This document shows, piece after piece, positions 1 through 8,331 of a stretch of DNA of 64,000 nucleotides; positions within the stretch are counted from its first letter, which is position 1, and the number at the start of each line of letters is the position of its first letter. The notes below the pieces were generated by a model. That model was not told the DNA's origin. It worked only from the letters and a program-made list of their open reading frames with translations, and ran no database searches. A program made the translations under genes and the position numbers. The stretch comes from Panacagrimonas sp965216805 (GTDB lineage: Bacteria; Pseudomonadota; Gammaproteobacteria; Nevskiales; Nevskiaceae), in contig NZ_CBDCGN010000003.1 of NCBI RefSeq assembly GCF_965216805.1, forward strand, positions 558,001 to 622,000, in the 5' to 3' direction.

Positions 1-1413
1 AAGAAATTCCGCAACCGCTTCAAGATTCCGGTGCCCGACGATCAGCTCGAATCGCTGCCCTTCTACCGGCCGGCGGACGATTCGCCGGAAATCCAGTATC
101 TGAAGGAACGCCGCCAGGCGCTGGGCGGGCCGCTACCGATCCGGGTGGTGAAGAACGAACGCCTGGAAGTGCCGGCACTGGCCAGCTTCCAGCGCCTGCT
201 CGATTCCAGCGGCGAGCGCGAGATCAGCACCACCATGGCCTTCGTGCAGTTCCTGCAGCAGTTGCTGCGCGACAAGGTGTGCGGCCCGCGCGTGGTGCCC
301 ATCATTCCCGACGAGGGCCGCACCTTCGGCATGGAGGGCATGTTCCGCAGCCTCGGCATCTATTCCGTCGTCGGTCAGAAGTACAAGCCTGAAGATTCCG
401 ATCAGCTCGCGTTCTACAAGGAGGACGTCAAGGGCCAGATCCTGGAAGAGGGCATCACCGAGGCGGGCGCCATGTCGAGCTGGATCGCCGCGGCGACCAG
501 TTACGCCAATCACGGCACCGCGCTGATCCCGTTCTACACCTTCTACTCGATGTTCGGCTTCCAGCGGGTGATGGACCTGTGCTGGGCGGCCGGCGACATG
601 CGCGCGCGCGGGTTCCTGATGGGTGCCACCGCTGGCCGCACCACCATCAACGGCGAGGGCCTGCAGCATGAGGACGGCCACAGCCATGTGATGGCCTCGC
701 TGATTCCCAACTGCAAGGCCTATGACCCGGCGTTTGCGTATGAGCTGGCCGTGATCATCCAGCACGGCATGAAGGAGATGGTCGAGGAGCACAAGGACAA
801 CTACTACTACCTCACCATCTACAACGAGAACCACACGCACCCGGCGATGCCCGCCGGCTGCGAGAGCGGCATCGTGCGCGGCATGTACCTGTTCAGATCG
901 GAAGAGACGCCGGCCAAGGCGCACGTGCAGTTGCTGGGCTCCGGTTCGATCTTCCGCGAGGTGCTCGCGGCGAGCGAGATCCTCAAGGCCGACTGGGGCG
1001 TGACCAGCGACGTGTGGAGCGTGCCTAGCGTGAACGAACTCGCGCGCGACGGCCGCGAGTGCGAGCGCTGGAACCTGCTGCATCCGGACGCACCCCCGAA
1101 GAAATCCTACGTGCAGGAGTGCCTGGGCGGCATGACCGGTCCGGTGATCGCCAGTACCGACTACGTGCGCGCGTACACCGAGCAGCTGCGACCCTACGTC
1201 GGCGCGCCGTTCCATACCCTGGGTACCGACGGTTTCGGTCGCTCCGACAACCGACCCGCACTGCGCGACTTCTTTGAGGTCGACCGGCGCTGGATCGCGG
1301 TCAAGGCCCTGCGCGCGCTGGCCGACCAGAAGCTGGTTCCGGTGGAGCGCGTTTCGCAGGCGATCAAGCTGTACGGTCTGCGACCCGACCGTGCCGCGCC
1401 CTGGACCGTGTAA
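1..1413 (+). CDS. aceE: Pyruvate dehydrogenase E1 component, C-terminal part (cut by window edge)
   Basis: Homodimeric-type E1 of the pyruvate dehydrogenase complex, which decarboxylates pyruvate on thiamine diphosphate and acetylates the lipoyl groups of E2. The reading frame is open from the first base, so the gene starts upstream; 470 codons remain of a family that is usually about 890 residues, covering the transketolase-like pyrimidine-binding and C-terminal domains. Recognisable stretches include STTMAFVQFLQ, VPIIPDEGRTFGMEGMF, ILEEGITEAGA and the terminal FHTLGTDGFGRSD block. aceF follows after 12 nt, so the two are surely cotranscribed. A second, complete paralogue lies at 52561-55254, and the two share long identical blocks. 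No E3 (lpd) gene is next to this pair. Confidence 0.95.
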   Translation, partial: KKFRNRFKIPVPDDQLESLPFYRPADDSPEIQYLKERRQALGGPLPIRVVKNERLEVPALASFQRLLDSSGEREISTTMAFVQFLQQLLRDKVCGPRVVPIIPDEGRTFGMEGMFRSLGIYSVVGQKYKPEDSDQLAFYKEDVKGQILEEGITEAGAMSSWIAAATSYANHGTALIPFYTFYSMFGFQRVMDLCWAAGDMRARGFLMGATAGRTTINGEGLQHEDGHSHVMASLIPNCKAYDPAFAYELAVIIQHGMKEMVEEHKDNYYYLTIYNENHTHPAMPAGCESGIVRGMYLFRSEETPAKAHVQLLGSGSIFREVLAASEILKADWGVTSDVWSVPSVNELARDGRECERWNLLHPDAPPKKSYVQECLGGMTGPVIASTDYVRAYTEQLRPYVGAPFHTLGTDGFGRSDNRPALRDFFEVDRRWIAVKALRALADQKLVPVERVSQAIKLYGLRPDRAAPWTV

Positions 1414-1425
1414 CTTACGACCATC

Positions 1426-3096
1426 ATGGGAAAGCTCATCGAAGTGCAGGTGCCGGACATCGGCGACTACCAGGACGTGCCAGTCATCGAAGTCCTGGTC
1501 AAGGACGGCGACACGGTTGAAAAAGACCAGGCGCTGATCGTGCTGGAGTCCGACAAATCGACCATGGAGGTGCCTTCGCCGGGTGCCGGCGTGGTGCGGG
1601 GCTTCAAGATCAAGACCGGCGACAAGCTGTCGCAGGGCGATCGAATCTGTCGGTTGGAGCCGGCGGCCGGCGGGACATTGGAGGGAGGCGATGGCGATGC
1701 CGCCTCCCAGACGCCAGCGCCCACGGCCCGCCCTGCTGCGGCGCCGACGGCCGACCTGTTCTCCGACGACTCCGCCGCCAAGGCCGCCGATCCCGCGCCG
1801 TCTCCGCGCTCGCCGGTACCATCGGCCCGCATCGCGGTGACGGTGCCCGACATTGGCGACTTCAAGGACGTGCCTGTCATCGAATTGCTGGTCGCCGAGG
1901 GTGACGCGGTCGAGAAGGACCAGGCCCTGCTGGTGCTGGAATCGGAAAAATCCACCATGGAGGTCCCGGCGCCTCAGGCCGGTACCGTGCGCGGGCTCAA
2001 GGTCAAGGTGGGCGACAAGCTGTCGCAGGGCAACGTGCTGCTGGACCTCGAAACCGCGGGCGGCGACGCTGATGCGGCGGCCGCCCCTGCGCCGGCGACC
2101 GAAGACCAGGCTCCCGCGGTGATCGCACGACCCGCAGCCGAAGCACACGCGCCGCCGGCGCTGCTTGCAGACGCGCCATCGCCCTCCTCGGGTAGCGCTG
2201 CGCACGCCGGCCCCGCGACCCGCAAGTTCGCGCGCGAATTGGGTGTGGAGCTCGGCCGGGTGAAGGGGTCCGGCCCCAAGGGCCGGGTGGTCGTGGAGGA
2301 CGTGCAGAAATTCGTCAAGCAGCAGATGACGGCGCCGTCCGCTGCTACGGGGACGTCGGCGGCTGGTGGCGCCGGCATTCCGCCCATCCCCGCCCAGGAC
2401 TTTTCGCAGTACGGTGAGATCGAGGAAAAGCCGCTGGCGCGGATCCGCAAGCTGTCGGCGGCGCATCTGCACCGCGCCTGGCTGAACATTCCGCACGTTA
2501 CGCAGAACGACGAGGCCGACATCACCGAACTGGAAGCGTTTCGAAAATCGGCCAGCGAGGGCGGCGTCAAGCTCACCCTGCTGCCTTTCGTGATGAAGGC
2601 AACAGCCGCGGCGATCAGGCAGTTCCCGGAATTCGGCAGCTCGCTGGCGCCTTCGGGTGACGCCCTGATCATGAAGAAGTACTGCCATATCGGATTCGCC
2701 GCGGACACCCCCAACGGCCTAGTGGTGCCCGTGGTGCGCGATGTCTGGAGCAAGGGCATTGCTCAACTTGCTGTGGAAACCGCGGAGCTGGCATCAAAAG
2801 CGCGCGAGGGCAAGTTGAAGCCCAATGAGATGAAGGGCGGTTGCTTCTCCATTTCCAGTCTCGGCGGCATCGGGGGCAGTCATTTCACGCCTATCGTCAA
2901 CGCGCCCGAGGTCGGCATTCTTGGCGTATCGCGCGGCGTCATGAAACCGGTTTGGGATGGCAAGGCGTTTCAACCGCGGCTGATGCTGCCGCTGTCGCTG
3001 TCCTACGACCATCGCGTGATCGACGGCGCCTACGCGGCGCGCTTCATCGTCGCCCTGGCTGGGCTGCTGGGGGATATCCGGCGTCTGAGCCTGTAG
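1426..3096 (+). CDS. aceF: Pyruvate dehydrogenase E2, dihydrolipoamide acetyltransferase
   Basis: E2 core of pyruvate dehydrogenase, transferring acetyl from lipoate to CoA (556 aa). Two lipoyl domains are visible, each with the ES(D/E)KSTMEVP hairpin; the lipoylated lysines are K44 and K175. Both are followed by Ala/Pro-rich flexible linkers. A peripheral subunit-binding domain begins near residue 264 (ATRKFARELGV) and the catalytic acetyltransferase domain fills the C-terminal half, ending with SYDHRVIDGA containing the catalytic H529. ATG start directly downstream of aceE. Two lipoyl domains rather than one or three is within normal variation for proteobacteria. Confidence 0.97.
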   Translation: MGKLIEVQVPDIGDYQDVPVIEVLVKDGDTVEKDQALIVLESDKSTMEVPSPGAGVVRGFKIKTGDKLSQGDRICRLEPAAGGTLEGGDGDAASQTPAPTARPAAAPTADLFSDDSAAKAADPAPSPRSPVPSARIAVTVPDIGDFKDVPVIELLVAEGDAVEKDQALLVLESEKSTMEVPAPQAGTVRGLKVKVGDKLSQGNVLLDLETAGGDADAAAAPAPATEDQAPAVIARPAAEAHAPPALLADAPSPSSGSAAHAGPATRKFARELGVELGRVKGSGPKGRVVVEDVQKFVKQQMTAPSAATGTSAAGGAGIPPIPAQDFSQYGEIEEKPLARIRKLSAAHLHRAWLNIPHVTQNDEADITELEAFRKSASEGGVKLTLLPFVMKATAAAIRQFPEFGSSLAPSGDALIMKKYCHIGFAADTPNGLVVPVVRDVWSKGIAQLAVETAELASKAREGKLKPNEMKGGCFSISSLGGIGGSHFTPIVNAPEVGILGVSRGVMKPVWDGKAFQPRLMLPLSLSYDHRVIDGAYAARFIVALAGLLGDIRRLSL

Positions 3097-3105
3097 TTCT
3101 GCCGT

Positions 3106-3135
3106 ATTCTTGCCAGGGAGGAACCTGGCAAGAAT
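3106..3135 (+). terminator. Terminator-like hairpin after aceF
   Basis: A perfect 12-bp inverted repeat (ATTCTTGCCAGG, 6-nt loop GAGGAA, then its complement) begins 10 nt after the aceF stop. It lacks a T-tract, so it may be an mRNA-stabilising or attenuating hairpin rather than a classic intrinsic terminator. It also covers a TTG that could otherwise be taken as the start of the cyclase gene, which argues for the later GTG at 3149. Confidence 0.45.
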
Positions 3136-3148
3136 TACGACAAGACCA

Positions 3149-4489
3149 GTGGACAGAATTTTCGAGCGTTTCGCGGTCAGCCTGGGTGGGCTGGACCGCA
3201 TCCCTGTGGATGATCGCCCAGCGTATGCGGTGCGCGCCTACCGGGATTGCTCGCATCGTGCGTGGCTATGCACCTGGCTGGTGATGGCGATCAACCTGCC
3301 GCTGTTCCTGGCGGTGGATTTCCGCACCTGGGTTGCTGGAGCGTGGGACGAACAGCCCGCACACGCGATGATCTTCTGGTGGCGATTGGGGGTGACTCTG
3401 ATCCTGGCCGGCGGCCTGGCCATGCGTCGCGCAGCTGTCCCCGACGCGCTGTGCCACCCGCGCTTCGCCTGGTTCTGCGTGCTGTTCTATCCGGTCTGCG
3501 GTGTTTGGTTCGCCGTGAGCTGCCAGTCGCTGGTGACCGACGTATCGGTCTATGTGTTGCTGATCGTTGGCGTGGCCAGCGCACCGCTGCCGAGCCCGCT
3601 CAAACTGCTGGTCTACCCCGGTTCGTGGCTGCTGCTGGCCGTGGGCCTGCAGTTCACCGGCGACAACGACACCCAGATTTACCATCTGCTGATCAATGCT
3701 GGCGTGGCCGCGGTCGGCGCGGCCATGCTCGATGCGTTTGCCAGTCGTGCACATGCCGCCAGCTTCGTCCAGAGCCGCCTGCTGGAGCGCGAACGCCAGC
3801 GCTCCGAGAGCGTGCTCGGCAATATCCTGCCGCCCAGCGTGGCGCAGCGACTCAAGGACGATCCCAGCGCAGTGGTGGAGTACCACCCGGCAGTGAGCAT
3901 CCTGTTCGCGGATTTCGTCGGCTTCGGTACGCTCAGCGAGACTTTGCAGCCAGACGAAATGGTGGGGCTGCTGGACCATCTGTTCCTGGAGTTCGACGAA
4001 GCGGCGGACCGCTTCGGCGTGGAAAAGATCAAGACCACCGGCGATTCCTACATGGCGGCCTGTGGCGTGCCACAGGCCGTAGCCGATCACGCGCGACGCA
4101 TCGCCGATCTGGCTTTGCGCATCCAGAGTGTGGCGCGACGCTTCCGCTCGGATCGTGGCCTGCCGGTGCATTTCCGCATCGGGCTGCACACCGGTCCAGC
4201 CATCGCCGGGGTGATCGGTCGGCGCAAGTTTTCCTACGACCTGTGGGGCGACACGGTGAACCTGTCGCATCACCTGCAGGCTTACGGCGAAGCCGACCGC
4301 ATCCACATCAGCATGGCGATGCAGCAGGCGCTGGCGGCGGAGTACCGCTATGAAGCCCGGCCACCCATGAGTCTCAAGGGGCGTGCACCGATGCAGACCT
4401 ATTTTCTGCTTGGGTTTCGGCGCGACGTCGATGGCGTCGCATTCACCGCAGATGCCGACGGCAGTGCGGGAAGGTACGACCTGCGCTGA
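3149..4489 (+). CDS. Membrane-anchored class III adenylate/guanylate cyclase
   Basis: About 446 aa. The N-terminal half shows roughly six hydrophobic segments (for example residues around WLCTWLVMAINLPLFL and LLVYPGSWLLLAVGL), followed by a short linker and a class III cyclase homology domain. Metal-binding aspartates are D255 (FADF) and D299 (TTGD); K295 and D364 (YDLW) are the pair that normally selects adenine, so cAMP is the expected product. N371 is present, but the position of the transition-state arginine (pattern VNxAxR) is H375, which may lower activity. The GTG at 3149 is chosen because an in-frame TTG at 3110 sits inside a hairpin. Membrane six-helix cyclases of this kind are common; the input signal cannot be read from sequence. 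Confidence 0.85.
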   Translation: MDRIFERFAVSLGGLDRIPVDDRPAYAVRAYRDCSHRAWLCTWLVMAINLPLFLAVDFRTWVAGAWDEQPAHAMIFWWRLGVTLILAGGLAMRRAAVPDALCHPRFAWFCVLFYPVCGVWFAVSCQSLVTDVSVYVLLIVGVASAPLPSPLKLLVYPGSWLLLAVGLQFTGDNDTQIYHLLINAGVAAVGAAMLDAFASRAHAASFVQSRLLERERQRSESVLGNILPPSVAQRLKDDPSAVVEYHPAVSILFADFVGFGTLSETLQPDEMVGLLDHLFLEFDEAADRFGVEKIKTTGDSYMAACGVPQAVADHARRIADLALRIQSVARRFRSDRGLPVHFRIGLHTGPAIAGVIGRRKFSYDLWGDTVNLSHHLQAYGEADRIHISMAMQQALAAEYRYEARPPMSLKGRAPMQTYFLLGFRRDVDGVAFTADADGSAGRYDLR

Positions 4490-4559
4490 AGAGGTTCGCC
4501 CACGGTTGCGAGCAGGCTGCTAGCATTCGAAAGTTCCCAGGTCCAGCGCCTTTTCACGC

Positions 4560-5042
4560 ATGAACTCCCCGCGTCTCGCCACTCCGGTCCTGCGGACTAT
4601 CGGCTGGCGCGAGTGGGTGGCGCTGCCGCAGATGGGCATCTCGCACATCAAGGCCAAAGTGGACACGGGCGCGCGTACGTCCGCCATACACGCCTTTGCG
4701 ATCGAACGCCTGTCGATCGATCGCGTGCGCTTCGGCGTGCATCCGGACCAGCATGGCGAGCGCGAAGTCTGGTTCGAAACCGAAGTGATCGACGAGCGCT
4801 GGGTCACCGATTCGGGAGGACACCAGGAATTCCGACCGGTGATCGTCAGCGAAGTGGTACTGGGCGTTGCGCGCTGGCCGATCGAGATCACCCTGACTGC
4901 ACGCGATAACCTGCTGTTCCGGCTGCTGCTGGGGCGCACGGCGCTGGCCGGCCGCTTTCGCGTCGACCCGGCCAGCAGCTACCTGCAGGGCCGCTCTCCG
5001 CGCCAGCGTCAGCGCGACCGCCGCGGCGAGGCCGGCCGGTGA
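4560..5042 (+). CDS. RimB-like retropepsin-type protease (ATP-dependent zinc protease family)
   Basis: A 160-aa protein of the family annotated as putative ATP-dependent zinc protease and, when linked to rimK, as RimB. The key signature is KAKVDTGARTSAIHA (D35-T36-G37-A38), the aspartic-protease-like DTGA loop of retropepsins. In Pseudomonas the RimK partner protease trims the polyglutamate tails that RimK adds to ribosomal protein S6 (family knowledge). The TGA stop overlaps the GTG start of rimK by 4 nt, which implies translational coupling and a shared function. The C-terminal tail is rich in Arg and is probably disordered. Confidence 0.85.
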   Translation: MNSPRLATPVLRTIGWREWVALPQMGISHIKAKVDTGARTSAIHAFAIERLSIDRVRFGVHPDQHGEREVWFETEVIDERWVTDSGGHQEFRPVIVSEVVLGVARWPIEITLTARDNLLFRLLLGRTALAGRFRVDPASSYLQGRSPRQRQRDRRGEAGR

Positions 5043-5944
5043 AGATTGCAATCCTGTCGCGCAACCGGCGGCTGTATTCCACCCGGCGGCTGGTCGAGGC
5101 GGCCGCGGCGCGCGGGCACGAGGCCAAGGTCATCGACGTGCTGCGCTGCTACATGAACATCGCGCCGCATCATCCGGAGATTCATTACCGCGGCAAGAAG
5201 CTGGAAGGCTTCGATGCGGTGATCCCGCGCATCGGGGCCAGCGTCACCTTTTACGGCACCGCGGTGGTGCGCCAGTTCGAAATGATGGGTGTGTACACGC
5301 TCAACGAATCGGTGGCGATCACGCGTTCGCGCGACAAGCTGCGCGCCCATCAGTTGCTGGCGCGCGAAGGCATCGGCATGCCGGTGACCGGGTTCGCCCA
5401 TGCACCCGACGACACCACCGATCTGATCAACCTCATCGGCGGTGCGCCCTGCGTGGTCAAGCTCACCGAAGGCACGCAAGGCCGTGGCGTGGTGATGTGC
5501 GAGACCGACAAGGCGGCCGAATCGGTGATCGACGCCTTCCGCGGGCTGGATGCCTACTTCCTGGTGCAGGAATTCGTGGAGGAGGCGCGCGGCGCCGATA
5601 TCCGCTGTCTGGTGATCGGCGACCGCGTGGTGGCGAGCATGATGCGTCAGGCGCGCCTGGGCGAGTTCCGCTCCAACCTGCATCGCGGCGGCGTCGCCAG
5701 CAAGATCCGCATCACGCCCGACGAACGTTCTACCGCGGTTCGTGCCGCGCGCCTGATGGGCCTGAGCGTGGCCGGCGTCGATATCCTGCGCTCGAAAAAC
5801 GGGCCAGTGGTGATGGAGGTGAACTCTTCGCCCGGGCTCGAAGGTATCGAGAAGACCTCCGGCGTGGACATTGCCAGCCGCATCATCGAATTGGTGGAAA
5901 AGAACACGCGTCCGGGCCGCCGACGCGGCCGGCGCAAGGCCTGA
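5039..5944 (+). CDS. rimK: Ribosomal protein S6--L-glutamate ligase RimK
   Basis: A 301-aa ATP-grasp ligase that adds glutamates to the C terminus of ribosomal protein S6 and thereby alters translation. The N-terminal pre-ATP-grasp domain starts MKIAILSRN; the ATP-grasp domain contains VVKLTEGTQGRGV (nucleotide binding), VQEFVEEARGADIRCLVIG and VMEVNSSPGLEGIE (metal ligands). Length matches the family (about 300). The GTG start at 5039 overlaps the upstream protease gene. A basic tail (RPGRRRGRRKA) ends the protein. The downstream aspartoacylase-like gene begins 2 nt after the stop, giving a tight three-gene operon. Confidence 0.95.
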   Translation: MKIAILSRNRRLYSTRRLVEAAAARGHEAKVIDVLRCYMNIAPHHPEIHYRGKKLEGFDAVIPRIGASVTFYGTAVVRQFEMMGVYTLNESVAITRSRDKLRAHQLLAREGIGMPVTGFAHAPDDTTDLINLIGGAPCVVKLTEGTQGRGVVMCETDKAAESVIDAFRGLDAYFLVQEFVEEARGADIRCLVIGDRVVASMMRQARLGEFRSNLHRGGVASKIRITPDERSTAVRAARLMGLSVAGVDILRSKNGPVVMEVNSSPGLEGIEKTSGVDIASRIIELVEKNTRPGRRRGRRKA

Positions 5945-5946
5945 GC

Positions 5947-7008
5947 ATGGGCAGCGAGGCGATCGGCGGCTGGGGCGATGGTTTTCGCATCGCCGATACG
6001 CTGGTGCTGCCGGGCGAGCGCAAGACCGCCAGCCTGCGCGTCGCGAGTCTTTACACCAGCGCGCCGGTGGACCTGCCGGTGATCGTGCTGCGCGGACACG
6101 AGCCGGGCCCGACCATGTTCGTCAGTGCGGCGCTGCATGGCGACGAGATCATCGGCGTCGAGATCATCCGCAGAGTGCTGCGCCTGCAGCAGCTGGGCGA
6201 GTTGCGCGGCACCCTGCTGGCGGTTCCTATCGTCAACACCCTGGCGTTTATCCACCAATCGCGCTACCTGCCGGACCGGCGCGATCTCAACCGCAGTTTT
6301 CCCGGCAGCCAGGGCGGCTCGCTGGCGGCGCGCTTGGCCAATCTGTTCGTGACCGAGGTGGTGGGGCGCAGCGACTTCGGTGTCGACCTGCACACCGGCG
6401 CCATCCATCGCCCCAACCTGCCGCAGATTCGCACCGACCTGCGCAATGCCACCAACCAGCGGCTGGCCAAGGCGTTCGGCGCGCCGCTGTTTCTGGATTC
6501 GCGCCCGGCGGCCGGCACCCTGCGCGAATACACCACCCGGCAGAACATCCCGGTGATTCTGTACGAATCGGGCGAGGCGCTGCGCTTCGACGAAACCGCC
6601 ATCCGCATCGGCGCTCAGGGGGTGCAGAACGTGATGTGGGAGATGGGTCTGCTGCCGCGACCGGAATTCTCGCCGCTGCGTGTGCCCGAGCCGATCCTGG
6701 CGCATTCCAGTCACTGGATCCGCGCACCGAGCAGCGGCATTTTGCGTACCGGCGTCGGCCTCGGCGATCACATCCGCCGCGGGCAGTCGATGGGCGTGAT
6801 CGGCGACCCTTTCGGTGAGAACGAGATCGAGGTGTGCGCCAATCTGGAAGGCGTGGTGATCGGCCGCCTCAACCTGCCGTTGGTGCACGAAGGCGACGCG
6901 CTGTTCCATCTGGGCACCTTCGACGCACCGGCCGAGGCCGCGCAGGCGGTCGAGCAGATGGAGGCCGAGATGCGCACCTGGAGCGGCGAGGAGCCACCCA
7001 TCGTGTAG
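5947..7008 (+). CDS. Succinylglutamate desuccinylase/aspartoacylase family zinc hydrolase
   Basis: A 353-aa M14-like zinc amidohydrolase. The zinc ligands are visible as ALHGDE (H64 and E67) and DLHTG (H149), followed by the AIHRPNLPQIR block typical of the AstE/ASPA family. The C-terminal part (from about residue 250) has the beta-rich swivel-type extension containing SSGILRTGVGLGD. ATG at 5947 is chosen because it is 2 nt after rimK; longer in-frame extension upstream would run through rimK. Its link to rimK suggests an N-acyl- or glutamyl-type substrate, but this is not proven. Confidence 0.85.
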   Translation: MGSEAIGGWGDGFRIADTLVLPGERKTASLRVASLYTSAPVDLPVIVLRGHEPGPTMFVSAALHGDEIIGVEIIRRVLRLQQLGELRGTLLAVPIVNTLAFIHQSRYLPDRRDLNRSFPGSQGGSLAARLANLFVTEVVGRSDFGVDLHTGAIHRPNLPQIRTDLRNATNQRLAKAFGAPLFLDSRPAAGTLREYTTRQNIPVILYESGEALRFDETAIRIGAQGVQNVMWEMGLLPRPEFSPLRVPEPILAHSSHWIRAPSSGILRTGVGLGDHIRRGQSMGVIGDPFGENEIEVCANLEGVVIGRLNLPLVHEGDALFHLGTFDAPAEAAQAVEQMEAEMRTWSGEEPPIV

Positions 7009-7186
7009 ACGCGCACGGCGCGGACTTCCGGGGTGAGATTCGCTCAGCCCGCCGATAAGGCTTACTTGACCCGGGGATCACCACCCACCCCATACGGGTG
7101 CGGTAGTCCGCTACAATTCGGCCCATCAATTCGGGTTGGCCACGTATCCGGGATCGGCACAGCCCACACGGTAAGGGAACCGACTG
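7009..7186 (+). promoter_or_regulatory. Upstream region of the nuo operon
   Basis: This 178-bp spacer must hold the main nuo promoter. The best -10-like hexamer is TACAAT (7112-7117), without a convincing -35; a TTGACC lies at 7066-7071 with only a weak CATACG 19 nt downstream. A small dyad CACCC-N5-GGGTG overlaps the region. A Shine-Dalgarno AAGGGA precedes the nuoA ATG by about 8 nt. Promoter assignment is tentative. Confidence 0.35.
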
Positions 7187-7612
7187 ATGACGGCAGCCGT
7201 ATCCATGTCAGCGGAGTCGTGGGCGATTGCGGCCTACGTCACCCTCGTGTTCGTCATCATCGTCATCATGCTCGGGGCGTCCTGGCTGCTCGGCGGCCGC
7301 GCCTGGGGACGCGCCAAGAACGAACCCTTCGAATCCGGCGTCGTGGGTTCGGGCTCGCCACGCCTGCGCTTGTCCGCCAAGTTCTACCTGGTGGCGATGT
7401 TCTTCGTGATCTTCGACGTCGAGGCGGTTTTCCTGTTCGCCTGGGCCATCGGCCTGCGCGAGTCCGGCTGGCCCGGCCTGATCGAAGCCTGCATCTTCAT
7501 CTTCATCCTGCTCGCCAGCCTGGGTTATCTGTGGCGCATCGGAGCCCTGGAGTGGGCCCCGGACGGTCGGCGCAAACGCGAGGCCATGCGCAGCGCGTCG
7601 CCGCCGCACTGA
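7187..7612 (+). CDS. nuoA: NADH-quinone oxidoreductase subunit A
   Basis: Small membrane subunit of respiratory complex I (141 aa, family about 120-147). Three transmembrane helices are visible, with the family block NEPFESGVVGSGSPRLRLSAKFY in the loop after helix 1 and FFVIFDVEAVFLFAWA in helix 2, whose acidic residues are conserved near the quinone channel. The ATG at 7187 has an AAGGGA ribosome binding site; a second ATG lies six codons on. First gene of the nuo operon. Confidence 0.96.
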   Translation: MTAAVSMSAESWAIAAYVTLVFVIIVIMLGASWLLGGRAWGRAKNEPFESGVVGSGSPRLRLSAKFYLVAMFFVIFDVEAVFLFAWAIGLRESGWPGLIEACIFIFILLASLGYLWRIGALEWAPDGRRKREAMRSASPPH

Positions 7613-7657
7613 TCCGTTCGCCCGCCCCTGCAAGCCCGCCATCGAAATCGCCAGCCC

Positions 7658-8326
7658 ATGGAATACACCCTCACCCGCATCGACCAGAACAAGCAGACGT
7701 ATCCGATGCAGAGCCGGCAGCAGGTTCCGGATCCGCTGGAGCAGCAGATTCACAAGAACGTCTTTCTGGGCAAGCTGGAAAGCATGGTCCACGGCGCCGT
7801 CAACTGGGGCCGCAAGAATTCGGTGTGGCCCTACAACTTCGGCATTTCCTGCTGCTACGTGGAAATGGCCACCGCATTCACGCCCACCCACGATCTCGCG
7901 CGTTTCGGCTCGGAAGTCATCCGCGCGTCGCCGCGCCAGGCTGACCTGATCGTCATCGCCGGTACCTGCTTCATCAAGATGGCGCCGGTGGTGCAGCGCC
8001 TGTACGAGCAGATGCTGGAACCGAAATGGGTGATCAGCATGGGGTCTTGCGCCAACTCGGGCGGCATGTACGACATCTACTCGGTGGTCCAGGGCGTGGA
8101 CAAGTTCCTGCCGGTGGACGTCTACATCCCGGGCTGCCCGCCGCGCCCGGAGGCTTTCCTGCAGGCGTTGACCTTGTTGCAGGATTCGATCGGCAAGGAG
8201 CGGCGCCCGCTGTCCTGGGTGGTGGGTGAGCAGGGCATCTACAGGGCCAATCTTCCGGCGCAACGCGACCTCAAACAGGCCGAACGCCAGAAGGCGACGA
8301 TCCTGCGCTCTCCAGACTCGGTGTAA
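7658..8326 (+). CDS. nuoB: NADH-quinone oxidoreductase subunit B
   Basis: Peripheral-arm subunit that carries the terminal [4Fe-4S] cluster N2, the electron donor to quinone (222 aa). The cluster ligands are C65-C66 (ISCCYVEM), C131 (MGSCANSGG) and C160 (YIPGCPPRPEA), exactly as in the E. coli-type protein; GTCFIKMAP at about residues 102-110 is also conserved. Lies 45 nt after nuoA and 5 nt before nuoCD. Confidence 0.97.
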   Translation: MEYTLTRIDQNKQTYPMQSRQQVPDPLEQQIHKNVFLGKLESMVHGAVNWGRKNSVWPYNFGISCCYVEMATAFTPTHDLARFGSEVIRASPRQADLIVIAGTCFIKMAPVVQRLYEQMLEPKWVISMGSCANSGGMYDIYSVVQGVDKFLPVDVYIPGCPPRPEAFLQALTLLQDSIGKERRPLSWVVGEQGIYRANLPAQRDLKQAERQKATILRSPDSV

Positions 8327-8331
8327 GGCAC

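Noticed and set aside
133..2688. Very long minus-strand open frame (851 codons) opposite aceE/aceF
   Set aside because: Translation is His/Arg/Gln-rich with no family features; it is a GC-rich antisense shadow of two certain genes.
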